Of a DNA stretch of 64,000 nt, positions 47,015 through 59,454 are shown piece after piece. The DNA comes from Delphinapterus leucas (lineage: Eukaryota > Chordata > Mammalia > Artiodactyla > Monodontidae), in contig NW_022098069.1 in the NCBI RefSeq assembly GCF_002288925.2, forward strand, positions 83,236,380-83,300,379, written 5' to 3'. The first letter of the stretch is position 1. Every line of letters starts with the position of its first letter. The notes beneath the pieces were generated by a model. The model saw only the letters and a list, made by a program, of their open reading frames with translations, had not been told where the DNA came from and made no database searches. The position numbers were made by a program, and so were the translations under genes.

Positions 47015-47252
47015 AGATCAGGATTTCTCCACTTTGGCTCTGTTGACATTTGGGGAGGGGTGAATCTTTGTGGTGGGAGCTGTCCTGTGCATTGAAGGCT
47101 GTTTAGCAGCATCCCTGCCCTCTACCCACTAGATGCCAGTAGCATCTTTCCAATTGTGACAACCGAAAATATCCTCAGACAGTGCCGAATGTCCCTGGAG
47201 GGCTGGGGTGGGGAGATGGGCAAAATCGCCCAACTGTTGAGGACTGCTGAGC
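47015..47252. mobile_element. MER5A-like hAT-Charlie element
   Basis: 'tggctctgttgacatttggg', 'agctgtcctgtgcattgaag', 'cagcatccctgccctctacc', 'cactagatgccagtagcatc' and 'gggcaaaatcgcccaactgt' reproduce MER5A almost end to end. Confidence 0.85.
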
Positions 47253-47324
47253 TAGCAGGTTGTAAATGTTGGTATTTAATTGCTTCTTTGAAGGAAATTT
47301 ACTAATGTTGTATACATATGTATA

Positions 47325-47660
47325 TTTTTTGTTAAAGTCTAGTTGATTTATAATATTATATTAGTTTCAGTGTTTCAATATTTTTATAGATTTACTCCAT
47401 TTAAAGTTATTATAGGGACTTCCCTGGTGGTCCAGTGGCTAAGACTCTGCACTCCCAATGCAGGGGGTCTGGGTTCGATCCCTAGTCAGGGAACTAGATC
47501 CCACATGCCGCGACCAAAGATCCGTGTGCCACAGCTAAAGGTCCCGCGTGCCTCAACGAAGATCCCATGTGCTGCGACTAAGACCCGGTGCAGCCAAATA
47601 AATAAATACTAAAAAAAAAAAAAAAGTTAATATAAAATATTGGCTATCTTCCACTGATGT
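47325..47660 (-). mobile_element. L1 fragment, antisense, split by SINE
   Basis: 'gtctagttgatttataatat' and 'attagtttcagtgtttcaat' before the SINE, and 'ataaaatattggctatcttc' after it, resemble the cetartiodactyl L1 3'UTR on the minus strand. Confidence 0.6.
47415..47622 (+). mobile_element. tRNA-type SINE, intermediate length
   Basis: It begins GGGACTTCCCTGGTGGTCC, has B-box-like GGTTCGATCCC and CATGTGCTGCGACTAAGACC, then a mixed A-tail. The duplication AAAGTTATTATA/AAAGTTAATATA lies at 47403-47414 and 47623-47634. It has landed in an older L1 piece. Confidence 0.9.
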
Positions 47661-47688
47661 AATATATTTTAAGCAGGATCCTCATCTT

Positions 47689-47894
47689 TTTTTTTTTTTT
47701 TTGCGGTACGCGGGCCTCTCACTGTTGTGGCCTCTCCCGTTGCGGAGCACAGGCTCCGGACGCGCAGGCTCAGCGGCCATGGCTCACGGGCCCAGCCGCT
47801 CCGCGGCACGTGGGATCTTCCCGGACCGGGGCACGAACCCGCGTCCCCTGCATTGGCAGGTGGACTCTCAACCACTGCGCCACCAGTGAAGCCC
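47689..47894 (-). mobile_element. Cetacean CHR-type SINE, antisense
   Basis: Full length, with a perfect 14-bp duplication AGGATCCTCATCTT at 47675-47688 and 47895-47908. The head reads CCACCAGTGAAGCCC, one change from its relatives. Confidence 0.95.
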
Positions 47895-49634
47895 AGGATC
47901 CTCATCTTATATAGAAGAGAGGGACTGTGTTCAGGGCCCCTCTGAGCCCGGTGTAGTGTAAGAGCCTTTATCTAAAAAGCTGGACAGCAAATATGAGAGG
48001 AATTCAGTAACATGCCTGTTTTCCGCAGGAGGTAGGGCTGGGATTTCTGTGAAGCCCGGGGTTTAAGGCTACTCACCTGCTCCGGGCTGGAAGGTAGTAA
48101 TTAGCTTTGACCACTTACACCTTCTTTTGTGCAGCCCTTTATTAAGCTCTCAGAGGAGATGACCTGAGTATCCTTTGCTGAGAAGCGATGCTTGAACTGC
48201 ATCTGAAGGGTGAGAAGGAGCTCGCCAAGCGAAGACGTGGGGCAGAGGGAACAGCTTGTGGACGGCTGGGAGCTGTGGAGCCCCTGGGTGTGTTTAAAGG
48301 AGTGTAATGAAGCATTTTTCCGGTCCGCTTCCCGACCTGGCTGAGAGGTCCTTGTGGGCACAGTCTGTGTCTGGTTCGCCCTGGCACTGAGTTGTAATTC
48401 AAAGATAGAGACAGAGGAGTTGGTGGTTCAGAGCCGGAGGTGCTCAGACCCAGGTTTGAACCTCAGCTCTGCCATTTTTGACCTGTGTGACCTCAAGAAA
48501 CTTCCTTAATAACCTCTGTAGTCCCCAGGGTGTACTGGGTGACAGGGGGTTAATTGTGCCTCTTGTGAAGAGTTGATGTGGAGGTTAAACCACATCCTCC
48601 AGGTGAGGCTCTGGGCAGAGCACATACCCAGTATGAGCAGGTTGGATTCCTGGCCCTGCTCTCTGCTTTTGTTGGGTTTCCCATAAGATTTCACTTTTTT
48701 AAAAAGGGAGTGTGAAAAAACTTGAAACCACTGGCTTAAGAAAAATAAATCTTTAGACGGGCACTTTGACTCAGTGGGAAAGTGCTCAACTAAAATTTTA
48801 GTTCCTGTACTGATCTAGGCATTTGGGGTTTGACCATTTGAAAAGCAACATGAGCAGTGCTAAGGAACGTATCTGCCCCCTGCTTTCTTTTTAGGGAGGT
48901 GAGTTAGCTTACCAACAGGGTGGACGCACTTCAGAGACACGTGACAGCCAGAGCCCTTGGCACAGGGAGTAACAGACAATGTCCAGTGCCTGCCGGGTGC
49001 CATTCTCAGCACTTCTGAGGGGTCACCTTGTTTAATCTTCAACTGCCACACGAGGGAGTGCCGTGTGTTAGATTCGATGGGCTGGCTTGTTCATCCTTCT
49101 AGGGGCCTTTCCTGCACTGTGGAGCCAGAGAGTTAAAAATGTGTGTTTCCCAGAGATGCTTGCAGCCAGGGTTCTAGGCATGAATTAGGTCCCGTTTGTG
49201 AAAGATTTGAGGCCGAGGTCAGGCGGAGACCATGTTTCTTCCCCTTTTGGCTGTTTTCTGCTGTTTAGTGATGTCATAGAGATGTGAGGCTTCCCTGCAG
49301 CATCCTCCCTGTGTCCCTTTCCCGAATGTGTAGAGGCAGCTGCGGTGCAGGAGGTGGCTGCGTTCTGCATCCCAGGGTTGAGAGGAGTTGTGGTGGCTTC
49401 CTGATCCTGTTGCATTCCATTCCAGTGGCAGTTCAGATGTGGCAGCTCCCCTGGTGCGTCAGTTCTGTGTTGTTCAGGGAGCCGTTCCTGGAGGGCCCAG
49501 TTTAGAGGCACCTACCTCAGCCCTTACAACGATTTTGAAATCATCTAATTCCTTGAGTTAAATCCCTTTCTGCTTAAAATTCCTAGAGTGGGTTCTGTAT
49601 GCTGCACTGAAAGCTGATGGATGCAGGGAAGTAC

Positions 49635-49850
49635 CGTAATAATTCTCATTTATAGGTGAGGAAACTGAGGCAAGAGGTGGTTAAGTAGCTAGCAAGGGAT
49701 GCAAAGATGATAGGGGGTTTGGGACTCTGAACTTAGGTTTCTTTTCTGGAAAACAGAAATAAGTTCATGCTTCAAAGGATTAAATGGGGAGGAAATAAAT
49801 GTACATGGATGGGAAGCACCCAGCACATGGCAGGCATATTAATGTCTAAT
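49635..49850. repeat. MIR ancient SINE
   Basis: 'tataggtgaggaaactgagg' and 'ggttaagtagctagcaaggg' are followed by 'gcttcaaaggattaaatggg' and 'gcacccagcacatggcaggc'. The order suggests two MIR pieces or one rearranged copy. Confidence 0.6.
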
Positions 49851-51834
49851 TTATTTATTTGTTTATTTTTTTTTTGCCTGACTGTAGTTTTCTACTGCTT
49901 TGACCATTTTAGAATTAGCATCAGTGAATTGAGGTATAACATTGTAACTGTGAATTTTCTGTAAAATGTGCTTGCCAATATTCTTGGTGACTTTGACCTG
50001 GCATTAGTGATATACAGAAAACACCTGCTGTGTATCTGAGCTGCTGGGGTGTGTGTATGTGTACACACATGCACCGCTGTGATACCTGGACGGAGCGCTG
50101 GTTGGTGTTCTCTTGATCTACCTGTTTGCTGGCGTGTGGTCTTGGGTAAGCCATCCACTCAGCCTCTCTGGGGCTTAGTGTCCTTGTCTGCAAAATGAGC
50201 TGAGGGTGTCCTCCTCTGAGTTGTGAAAATCAAAGGAGGGGCCTGATCAAGGTGTCGAGCTCAAGCGCCAGGCAAGAAGATACGAAGATGGGCAGACACA
50301 GCTGGAGGCGGCTGTGCAAATCCCTATACTGTGCCGTGTGATGAGGGTTTGGAAAGAGATACGAGCACAGCAGCAAATGCCCTGGGGAGGTCCAGAAAGA
50401 AATACAGGGCTGACACGCTAGCAGGCCTTCAAAAGTGTCTTCCGTGTGCACAAGGTTGAGACAGTGTTTCTTTGTCAACGTCACAGGAGCAGGGAAAAGC
50501 CCAGCATTTCTGGGAAAGCACCGTAGCAGGAGGTGCTCAGGATGGAGAGCAGAGGTGGGAGAGGAGATGGAAAGGTGGGCAGGAGCTCATATTCGGCGGG
50601 GCCTTTAGGACCCACATTCAGGCTCAAAGCACTCAGAGCACGTTAAGAGCCACACACAGTAAGATGCAGGTCTGCCCAGGAGCTGGTGACTGCCTTGACA
50701 AGAGAGGGTTGAACCTGGTTAGCGGAGGGGCTCCCCTTGGGGGAGGGAGTAGCTGCCCTGTTCTGAGCACACACCAGGCACTTCACTCTCCCTCAGGCGT
50801 TTGTTTCACAGCCCTTCGAGTAGGGATTGTGACCTTTCACTTGTCCAACTCCGAAGTCCCTGCTCTTTCTACAGAAGACACCGCCCTGCCCCTTGTCACA
50901 TGTGTGTCGCGATCAGAAAGGGGAGGGGGACTTGGGCAGGGAGGGCAGGAGGAGGGGAGGTGGAGACTCTGCAGGCCGGAGGAGCAGAGACTAAGCCGGG
51001 TGGGTTGGGGGGGGCAGGGCCGTGGCACTTCCTCAGGGCTGGGGTCAGCTCCGAGGCTTGCTGGCTCGCGGCGGGGATGTGGGGGGCTGCGGCAGAGCAG
51101 GGTCAGTGCCAGGCGCCGCCTTGGCCTTGAGCGCGGAGGAGCAGGGGAGCTCTAGCAGGCAAGGACCCTGCTAGGGTGGTTCCGACGTCCCTAACGAAAG
51201 GTCTGTGAGGCGTCTCCGTTTTCCGAGTGTTGCCCTTTCTGTGTGCCTTGTTTTCACAGGCACACGTTTACCCTGGGGCTTCTGACCCTGTTTTGAAACC
51301 CGCACCCCAGGGTTTTCAGCGCCTCCGATGTGAATTCTTGTACCAGATGGATTTTCAGTAGCTCAGCCCCCTTGATTACGGAATGCCTGCACTTCTTTTC
51401 TGACCCCTGTTTGCCCAGCTCAGTTCTCACCCACTGGTGTTTAGGCAGCTGGGAGGCCATCGGTGACCTTGACTAGGGATGTTTCTCTCGCTCCAGGTGA
51501 GGGTCAGTTTGAGGCTGTCCTTTGAGTGCGGAGAGGACGCGCGGCAGGTAGTGGCCCCTGCCGGCATGTGACGGGAGCCGCAGGAGGCCGGCCGTCTGTG
51601 CTGGACACTTGGGGGAGGTTGGGTGCCGCCGCAGGCACTGTTGGAGAGCCCGTCTGTCGGCGATACAGCTGTGCTCAGAAGGGACAGCTGGGTTTGTTGA
51701 GGGTGCGTTGCCTCCCTGTGCTTTGCTAGGCTTTGTTTGTTTTCTTCTGGCAGCAAGTCGCAGCCATAGTAATTTATTTATTGAGTGCCTGCAGTGTACC
51801 AAGCCTTGAGCTAGGTCCTTACGTATGTTTCTCA

Positions 51835-52400
51835 TCCTGCGTTCTTTCCAGAAATATTTACTGAGCAGCCACCACATGCCAAGGCACTCTTCTAGGTGCT
51901 TGGGATTGATCTGTGGGCCAAAGAAAGACCTTTGTCCTCGGAGAGCTTACATCCTAGTGGGGGAGGCAGATAATAATCACCATTAATATACAAGAGATGA
52001 GTGCTGGGCGGAAAAAGAGAGAGTAGAGGTGGCAAGAGGCGCAGGGGCACTGGAGAAGGCAGGCCAGGGTTGCCCACCGAAGCAGTGCCCATCGGGTGAA
52101 TGAAGAGGAGAGGTTTAAGCAAAGGCTTGAAGCAGGTAAGGAAGTTCACAGAGCAGATGCCTGGGGAGGAGCGCCTCAGGCCAGTGAGCGAAGAGGCCGA
52201 GCAGTGAGGAGGGGGCTGAGGTCAGTGGGACCACGCCCCGTGCGGGCCTGGAGGCTGCTGTAGGTGGTGACGGAGGAGTCTGGACCTGGGGAGCTGGATC
52301 TGAGCAGGGATGCGAGTTTGGAGTTGTTGGCACTGTAGGGGGTTTGGGACAAGGTGAGGTCACCAAGAGGAACGAGCACGGAGTGCTGAGAGGCCTGCGG
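51835..52400 (+). repeat. L2-like ancient repeat
   Basis: 'cacatgccaaggcactcttc', 'gagagcttacatcctagtgg' and 'gaggcagataataatcacc', then 'ggcttgaagcaggtaaggaa', form a series seen in many mammalian ancient repeats of the L2 kind. Family assignment tentative. Confidence 0.5.
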
Positions 52401-53234
52401 AGAGGAGGAACCCCGCGGGAGGCGCAGACCAGACGAGGCGTCAGGGGTGGGGTGTGATCGGCTGGGCCGAGGGTGCTCGAGGGTCAGGGGAGATGAGGAC
52501 AGACAAGTGACTTTAGCTAAGGGACCTTGGCCAGAGCTGTTCTAGTGGAGCCGTGCAGGGCCAAGCATAGCTGGAGCAAAGTTAAGAGAATGGGAGGAGG
52601 GAAGCTGGAAGCAGCGAGCACAGACAGTTCTTTTGGTGGGTTAGCTGCATCGGGGGCAAAGAAAGGGGGTGATAGCTGGAGGAAGAAGTGGTGTGAGCTT
52701 GCTTCTTTTTTAAGATTGGAGAAATCCTTTTGTTTTTGTTTTTGTTACTGTTTTTGTTTACTGTGAAGTAAAAGAGTAGAAGTTGAACATATCAGAGACA
52801 GTAGAGAATTCTGGAGCCTTGTCCTTGAGTTGCCTCCGCTGGAGTGGGATCTAGGGCTCAAATAGAGAAATTGGCTTTGGCCGGGTGGCATCATCTGGAT
52901 AGACAGGTGGCGGAGCAGAGTGTGTGGGCACAGATGCTGGAGGCCAGATGTGGCCATAGGAGACTGGAAGTCCTCTCTTTTTCAGTGCATAGAGACTACT
53001 TTATTGTTTTGAATGCTGCTTCATTGTTTTGTGTGTGTGTGTGTGAATATAGATTTTAATCAACATATTTGCTTTTTAAAAGGTAGACTTTTATTTTTTA
53101 GAGCAGTTTTAGGTGCACTGCAGCATGAAGCAGAGTTCCCATATACCTCCTCCCCCGGGACCTGCGCAGACCCCCACTGTCAGCATCCCTGCCAGAGTGG
53201 TACCTTTGTTGCAGTCAATGAGCCTGCATTGATA

Positions 53235-53314
53235 CTGGGTTGGCGAAAAAGCTCGTTCTGGTTTTTCCATAACATTTTATGGAAAAACCCGAATAAACTT
53301 TTTGGCCAACCCGA
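53235..53314. mobile_element. Mariner-type MITE hairpin
   Basis: About 80 bp of near-perfect palindrome lies between TA dinucleotides (53233-53234 and 53315-53316). The left end is GGGTTGGCGAAAAAG and the right end CTTTTTGGCCAACCC, with the arms meeting at TTTTTCCATAA/TTATGGAAAAA. It fits the cetartiodactyl Tc1/mariner MITEs and is transcribed as part of TBC1D14 intron 2. Confidence 0.9.
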
Positions 53315-53362
53315 TAGATACATCGTTATCACCCAAAGTCCATAGTTTACGTGAGGGTTCAC

Positions 53363-53572
53363 GCTTTTTTTTTTTTCTTGCGGTACGCGGGCCTCTCACT
53401 GTTGTGGCCTCTCCCGTTGTGGAGCACAGGCTCCGGACGCGCAGGCTCAGCGGCCATGGCTCACGGGCCCAGCTGCTCCGCGGCATGTGGGATCTTCCAG
53501 GACTGGGGCACGAACTCGTGTCCCCTGCATCGGCGGGCGGTCTCTCAACCACTGCGCCACCAGGGAAGCCCC
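53363..53572 (-). mobile_element. Cetacean CHR-type SINE, antisense
   Basis: Full length, with duplication GAGGGTTCAC at 53353-53362 and 53573-53582. It lies inside the old L1, whose sequence resumes after the SINE. Confidence 0.94.
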
Positions 53573-56289
53573 GAGGGTTCACTCTTGGTGTTGTACATTC
53601 TGTGGGTTTGGACCAATGTGTCATGACATGTATCCACCATTATAGGATCAGACAGAGTAGCTGCACAGCCCTAAAAATCTGTTTGCTCTGTCTCGTCATC
53701 CCTCCCTCTCCACTAACCCCCGGTGCCTGCTTTTTTTTACTGCCTCCATAGTTTTATCTTTTCCATCATCAGGATCATATAGTACGCAGCTTTTTCAGAT
53801 TGGCTTCTTTCACTTAGTGATATGCATTTAAGGTTCCTCCGTGGCTTTCAGTGCCTTGCTTGCTCATCTCATTTTAGTGCCGAATGACACTCACTGTCTG
53901 GATGGACCACGGTTTATTTATCCCTTCACCTACCGAAGGACATACTGGTTGCTTCCAAGTTTTGGCAATTCCCAATAAAGTTGCTGTTAAGCATGCGTGT
54001 GCGGGTTTTTGTGTGGAAGTAAGTTTTCAGCTCCTTTGGGTGAATACCAAGGAAGCCTGATTGCTGGATGGAATGGTAAGGGTATGTTTAGTTTTGGAAG
54101 AGACTGCCACACTGCCTTCCGACGTGACTGCACCATTCTGCGTTCCCACCGGCAGTGAGCGAGAGTTACTGTTGCTCCACGTTCTCGCCAGCATTTGCTG
54201 TTGTCAGTGGAATTCTCTTTCTGTTGCATCATTTTCTCGGTGAAGTAGGAAGCAAGACCCTCAGCTGACAGCGAGGGTGGCGATGGAGGAGCAGGGAAGA
54301 GGTGTGAACGCCATCCAGGTGGCTGGGAGAGTAAAGGGCAGGGCAGCGTGACTGCGGGGGCGTCGGGTCTGGCCCGTGGCTGGAGACCAGGCAGCCGTGC
54401 CTCTTCTCCCGTGGGTTCCCTGCATGGGTGCGCACGTGGGGCAGGGGCGTGGTTTCGTTGAGAGGGTCCAGTGAAGCGAGAGGCAGGCAGGGGAGCCGAG
54501 GGTATGTGTAAGAGCGCGACCTGGCCTTGGAGCCGAGCCAGGGGTAGGGGGTGTCGGGGGGTGAGGGTCAGTGAAAGGTGGAAGGCTCAGCAGAGACTCC
54601 GGTGGGTGGGGAAATCAGAGGAGCCAGTTGGAAAGACGCAAGGCTCGAGGTTGGTGGGGTGTCTTCACCTCGTGAGCAAACGGGCTTAGGGTCACACGGC
54701 TAGTTGGCAGTGGGGCTTGGAGGGGCTCAGCCCGCCTTCTCCGCAGCCCCAGTCTGTCTGCTCTGCTCTGGGCCGCCACACCGTCAGTGCTCTGTCTGAT
54801 GACTGGTCAGGGAAGGCTGAAGAAAGGCAGCGAAGTGCCTTCGTCCCACTCCTGTCGCGTGCTGGGGAGGGAGAGGGAGGCAGCGCTTCTGTCCCAGGGT
54901 CGTGATCGGCACTGCTCTGGTGGGCTGGCCATGGGTATAAGAAGACCCCCATTTGTGAACAGCACCCCATCCTCAGGGAGACGTTGGCGTGGGGTGCGGG
55001 GTCCCGTGTTTGGGGCCGGGGGAGAACCGTGGGAAATAGCACTGAATGGGCCGTGTGGCTCCCCCTTCCCCGGGGCTCACTGCAGGCCCCACTGCTAAGG
55101 AGCTGCATGGGACAATGGTGCCCTGCTCTGCGGCTTTGTGCCCTGGAGTGGCCGCCCAGGCCAGGATAGCAAGAGGGGAAAGAAATGCCACAAAGAAAGG
55201 TCTGCGAGGAACGTGACCGTTGTCGGGCTGGGCGCGAGGTGTCCCTCCGTCTTCTTCAGTCCTTGGTCTGCAGGGGACTCCACCCTCCCTCCCGCTGGCT
55301 GCCCGCGCCTTTGTGTTGATGTTCCTCTGGCCCCCCTGTCCAGGCCCAGGCCTGCTCACTCAGGGACGCCTTCTCCATGCTCCTCTGAGGATCTGCACCC
55401 TGAAGCATGCCTGTAGATGCTTAGCCAGTGTCAGCAGGGGCCGGTCCAGCCTCCACGTGGGGACCAGCCTCACGGGCCTTCTGTGTGCCCCGAGGAGCCC
55501 GTGTTCACACAAGAGGGGGGCTCACGGAAGATACTGGGGGCCGGGGAGCTTGTGTGCGTCATCGCAGCTGCCCGGTGCTGGGGCTTTGGCTGCCCTCCGC
55601 CTGGTGGGCCCCATCTCCTGGCTGTTCCAGGTCTGTGGGTGCCCCCCTTCGCCCCACAATAGCACTTCCCAGAATGTCTGTCGGGGCTGGAGCCCACTCA
55701 AGGGCAGCATGGGGACTGCACAAGTAAAGGCCTGGACGTGCAGTGGCACACTAGCGGCTACCCTTTCCCGGGGTGGGGTGGGGCGTGGGCTCAGCTGGAG
55801 TGACGTGTGGGAGGGGGCAGTGGGAACCTGATTGAAGCCCTCCGAGACGTCGGGTGGTGGCCTCTTCCTCAGAGCTCTGCGGCCTACCCCCTCCGCACCT
55901 GTGGCAAGTCGCTTTGCAGGTGCTGCGTTCCCACGTGTGAAATGCAGAGTTGGGCCAGGCGGTTGATCCAGCGGGAGGAGCCGTCTTGAATCAGCGTCTC
56001 CCTGCGTGCAGCCCCTGCTTTCCTCCCACAGGCTTGCCGACCCCTCCTGGAGTAGGTTCCCTTTCTGCCCCTCACTGCTGCGCACACTTTAAACGAGAAG
56101 AATCTACCGAAGGTTCCCGGGGAAGGGTGGAGGGCTCGCAGCTCGTGCTGTTGCTATGGCAGCTGCCATTGTGCAGTGTCATCCAATGGGTTCCCCCCCT
56201 CCCCCGGCCTGGGTGCCCGAGGGACTACATCTCACTCATCCCAAGCTGGCATCTAGTTAGAACTCAGTAAATGCTCGTCTGATAGTTGA

Positions 56290-56600
56290 ATTCAGATGTC
56301 GTTCATTTCCTCAGTGAATAGCCACCCAGGACCTGGTGCTGGGGATGCAGCAGCCGACAACCCCTCCCCCAGTAAAAGTACCAAGTGGCACTTACAGTCT
56401 ACTGTGGCCACAGGGTTGCAGGAGATGCTCCATGTCAGGCTTTAACTGCTGGGGAGAGATCAAAAGCACCGTTTTGGGAGAGGGATGAGGGATGGTGTAG
56501 GGTCGGGCTGCGGGAGGTTCCGTTTTAAATAGGGAGGTCAGGGAGGGCATCACTGAGCAGGTGACATCTGAGCAGAGATCCGAGTGAGATGAACAAGAGT
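56290..56600 (+). repeat. L2-like ancient repeat
   Basis: 'gcacttacagtctactgtgg', 'gtcagggagggcatcactga' and 'gcaggtgacatctgagcaga' resemble the L2-type repeat also seen at 51835. Tentative. Confidence 0.4.
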
Positions 56601-56854
56601 GTTCTGGTTGAAGAACACGGCAGGTACAGAGGTGCTGAGGTTGGTGGGGACTTGCCTTGTTTCTCTGATGTGTGTGTCTTACGGGCTCCACTGGCCTGTA
56701 CCCATCTCCCTGAGAAGCAAACCAGTGGGTCCATGTCCCTGGTTCCCCGGCAGCTTGTGCATGCTTCAGCAGAGGCACCCTGCTTCGTTGTTTGGGTCCT
56801 TACGTTGGGACACAGTTGCTGCTTCTGCTGGAGTCCAGACCTGAGCTGTCCAGC

Positions 56855-57030
56855 ATGTTAGCCACTGGCCACACGTAGCTGTTTGAATTTAAATGGGAAC
56901 TTTGGTTCCTCAGTAACGCTGGCCACATTCCAGGCTCAGTAGCCACACGTGGCCAGGGTCTGTCCCATGAGACAGCTCAGATTTATACATTCCCGTCATT
57001 GTGGGATGTTCTGTTGTCCAGCGCTGGTCT
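56855..57030. mobile_element. Ancient hAT-type DNA transposon fragment
   Basis: The two ends are related in inverted orientation ('gagctgtccagcatgttagc' against 'ttctgttgtccagcgctg'). 'actggccacacgtagctgtt' and 'gctcagtagccacacgtggc' lie between. The layout is typical of old mammalian hAT MITEs. Family not named. Confidence 0.5.
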
Positions 57031-57352
57031 AGATCGTCCAGATGACAATCTGTGACTTGATTTTTCACCTTTGTTTTCATGTGTAAAAGCAGCACATGGT
57101 GGTTGTGAAACAAGCGAATCAGTAATGAAGTGTATGAAGCCAAGGGAAGCCTGTAGAAAGAACCATCCACGGGACCCCTAGAGAGGGAGGAAACAGACAG
57201 GGTGGCCTGCTTCCTCCTCTGGAACGGAGGGGTGGGGGGCGAGAGCCGCTTGCAGGGTGTTGAGGATCTGCCCGGAGGCCCTGTTGGACACTGCCTGTGA
57301 GCTCTAGTGCAGGTTTCAATATCCCCAGATACTTGAGAGTGGACAGGGGGAG

Positions 57353-57613
57353 GACTTCCCTGCTGGTCCAGTGGTAAAGAATCCGCCTTCCAATGCGGGG
57401 GACGCGGGTTCGATCTCTGGTCGGGTGCCATGTGCCGCGGGGCAGTTAAGCCCGCGTGCCGCAAACTACAGAGCCCATGCGCTCTGGAGCCCGTGTGCCA
57501 CAACTAGCGAGGGGCCTGTGCGCCGCAACAAAAGATCCTGCATGCTGCAACTAAGACCCGATGCGGCCAAAAAACTAAAGAAAATAAGTAAATAAAATAA
57601 ATAAGTATTAAAA
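57353..57613 (+). mobile_element. CHR-type SINE, intermediate to long form
   Basis: AGGACTTCCCTGCTGGTCCAG, a diverged B box GGGTTCGATCTCTGG, two 'gtgccacaact'-type modules and a mixed A/TAAA tail. The flanks share an imperfect GAGTGGACAGGGG/GAGTAGATGGGG. More diverged than other copies. Confidence 0.85.
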
Positions 57614-59454
57614 AAAAAAAAAGAGTAGATGGGGAGGAGCCTGCCCCCTCAGAGGTATGTCCTGAAGGTGTCTGTTGTGCCTCCAGTGAACTCAGTGGGG
57701 ATTCAGAGCGTGCAGTTGTAGAGCCAAAGATGTTCTGCCCTTCTGGCTGGGTGGCGGGCAGGTTGCTTCATTTTCCTGAACCTTGGTTCCCTTATCTCTG
57801 AAGTGGCGATAAGGAGGCAACGCATATAATAAAGCACTTGGCATGGTGGCAGTACTGCACCCTCTGTAGAATTTATTAGGGGTCTCTTCCCTGCTTCTTG
57901 GTTGAGTGAATGAATGAATGCTAGTAAGTAAGTGCCAATGTGCCCTGGAGATGAGCAGCAGGAAAGGGAAAACAGAGACAATGGATCCAGTCAGCCCTGA
58001 AGGGTGAACACAATGGATTTCTTTCACGTTACTGATGGACTTGATTAAAATCAGGCCACTGGTTGGTTTTGTGTGGTCTCGCCAGTTCTCTGTTAGGTGT
58101 GGAACTTAAGGGAACAGGAAGATATTCTGGGAGATCCCAGCTGGGTTTGATGATCTGTTTCCTTCGCGTTTGTCGGTTAGGAAACTTGTCCGTATCTGAG
58201 GAAAGAAACCTTTTAAGTTCAGCCACTTATTGTTGGGTGCTGACATTGAAATGCCGGTTGGCCCCAGGGGGGAAGGGCAGGGACTTTTCGCTGCAGAGTG
58301 CCGGAATCGGTAAATTCAGGAGCGGCCTGAACAGAACCAAGAGAGAATGTCCTCAGCCTGCGCATATGTGTCCTATTCAGTAGCCAGACCATGTATGTTT
58401 CTGGTAAACCTCACAGGCTGCACTGATTTCTCTGCCGCGTTTCTGCCCTGGCTTCTGGAAGGTGTTCATGTCCTTAGAAATTTCACAGCCGTAAGCAGGG
58501 TAGTTTGGGGGAGTGGGGGTGAGGAGAATGTATTTGTTCTTTGCAAGGTTCATCTGGCTTCCTGAGTTTATGCAACAGTGTGCTGGCGCTATCGGGAAAT
58601 CATACACTGCGTCTTTGTGGAAGTTTGACGTTATGGTCAGCCTGGGAGGGGTGATTCACTGTGAAATGCCGGACACTTTGGGGGGGGGTATAGGAGTTTG
58701 TGGGATTGTGAGAAACCCGCAGGCAAAACGCATTCCTGCAAAGCAGTTCTTCAGCCATCAGCTACTTTCTACTCATAAATTAACTTCCCTTTGCCCAGGT
58801 GGGTGTAAAATCTGTTCTACTTAAAAAATGTTAGTGGAGTGGTACAACAATTAAAACTGCCGTATTCTGTTTTCTACCTCGAGTAGTGCCTATTCTAAAA
58901 TGATTATGTATTTGTTCGTAGAACACTGGGTACTTGATATAGCTAACATTAAACTCATCTGAGCCTTCTGCGTTTTTCGTGGTACACATCCTACTGGATT
59001 GCCACATCAAATCAGCTAGTTCCTGTTTATGTGAGGGGAACTGGGTGTGTAACCGAGAGTTGTCTCAATTCCAGTTTTGCTGATTCTTTGTTGTGAATAG
59101 TTGTGGTTTGTCTCAGGATTCCTGTAAGGCTCTGTACATGGAACAATGATGAGTCAGGCAGACTTGCCTAATAGCCGTTTTGGGCCCCACAAGCGTCCAG
59201 TTTTCCTGTTAATTCTCCTTTGCTTGCAGCCAGAGGCCTTTTAGAATCCAGGCTCTGTGTACGGTGTTACAGGGAATAGTAGATGTTTGTAGGGGTTTGA
59301 AAATTAGGGTTTGGAATTAAGTCCTGATTTCCTTTAGGTTTCAGATTTGGGTGGTTAAATACATTTCCCACCAGGAGGGGAGGCGCAGGGGAAAAGGTCA
59401 GGAGGGCATGGGCTCTGCCTCCCGGTCCACGTCCTGCAGAGGTGTGTTGACTGA

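Larger units (their letters stand above)
53055..54236 (-). mobile_element. Older L1 3' end, antisense, with two later insertions
   Basis: A long minus-strand L1 segment is recognisable by 'gagcagttttaggtgcactg', 'ttatcacccaaagtccatag', 'cttggtgttgtacattctgt', 'gattggcttctttcacttag', 'ttgcttccaagttttggcaa' and 'tgttgctccacgttctcgcc'. It is interrupted by a mariner MITE at 53235-53314 and a CHR SINE at 53363-53572, so three layers of insertion can be ordered in time. Confidence 0.88.
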
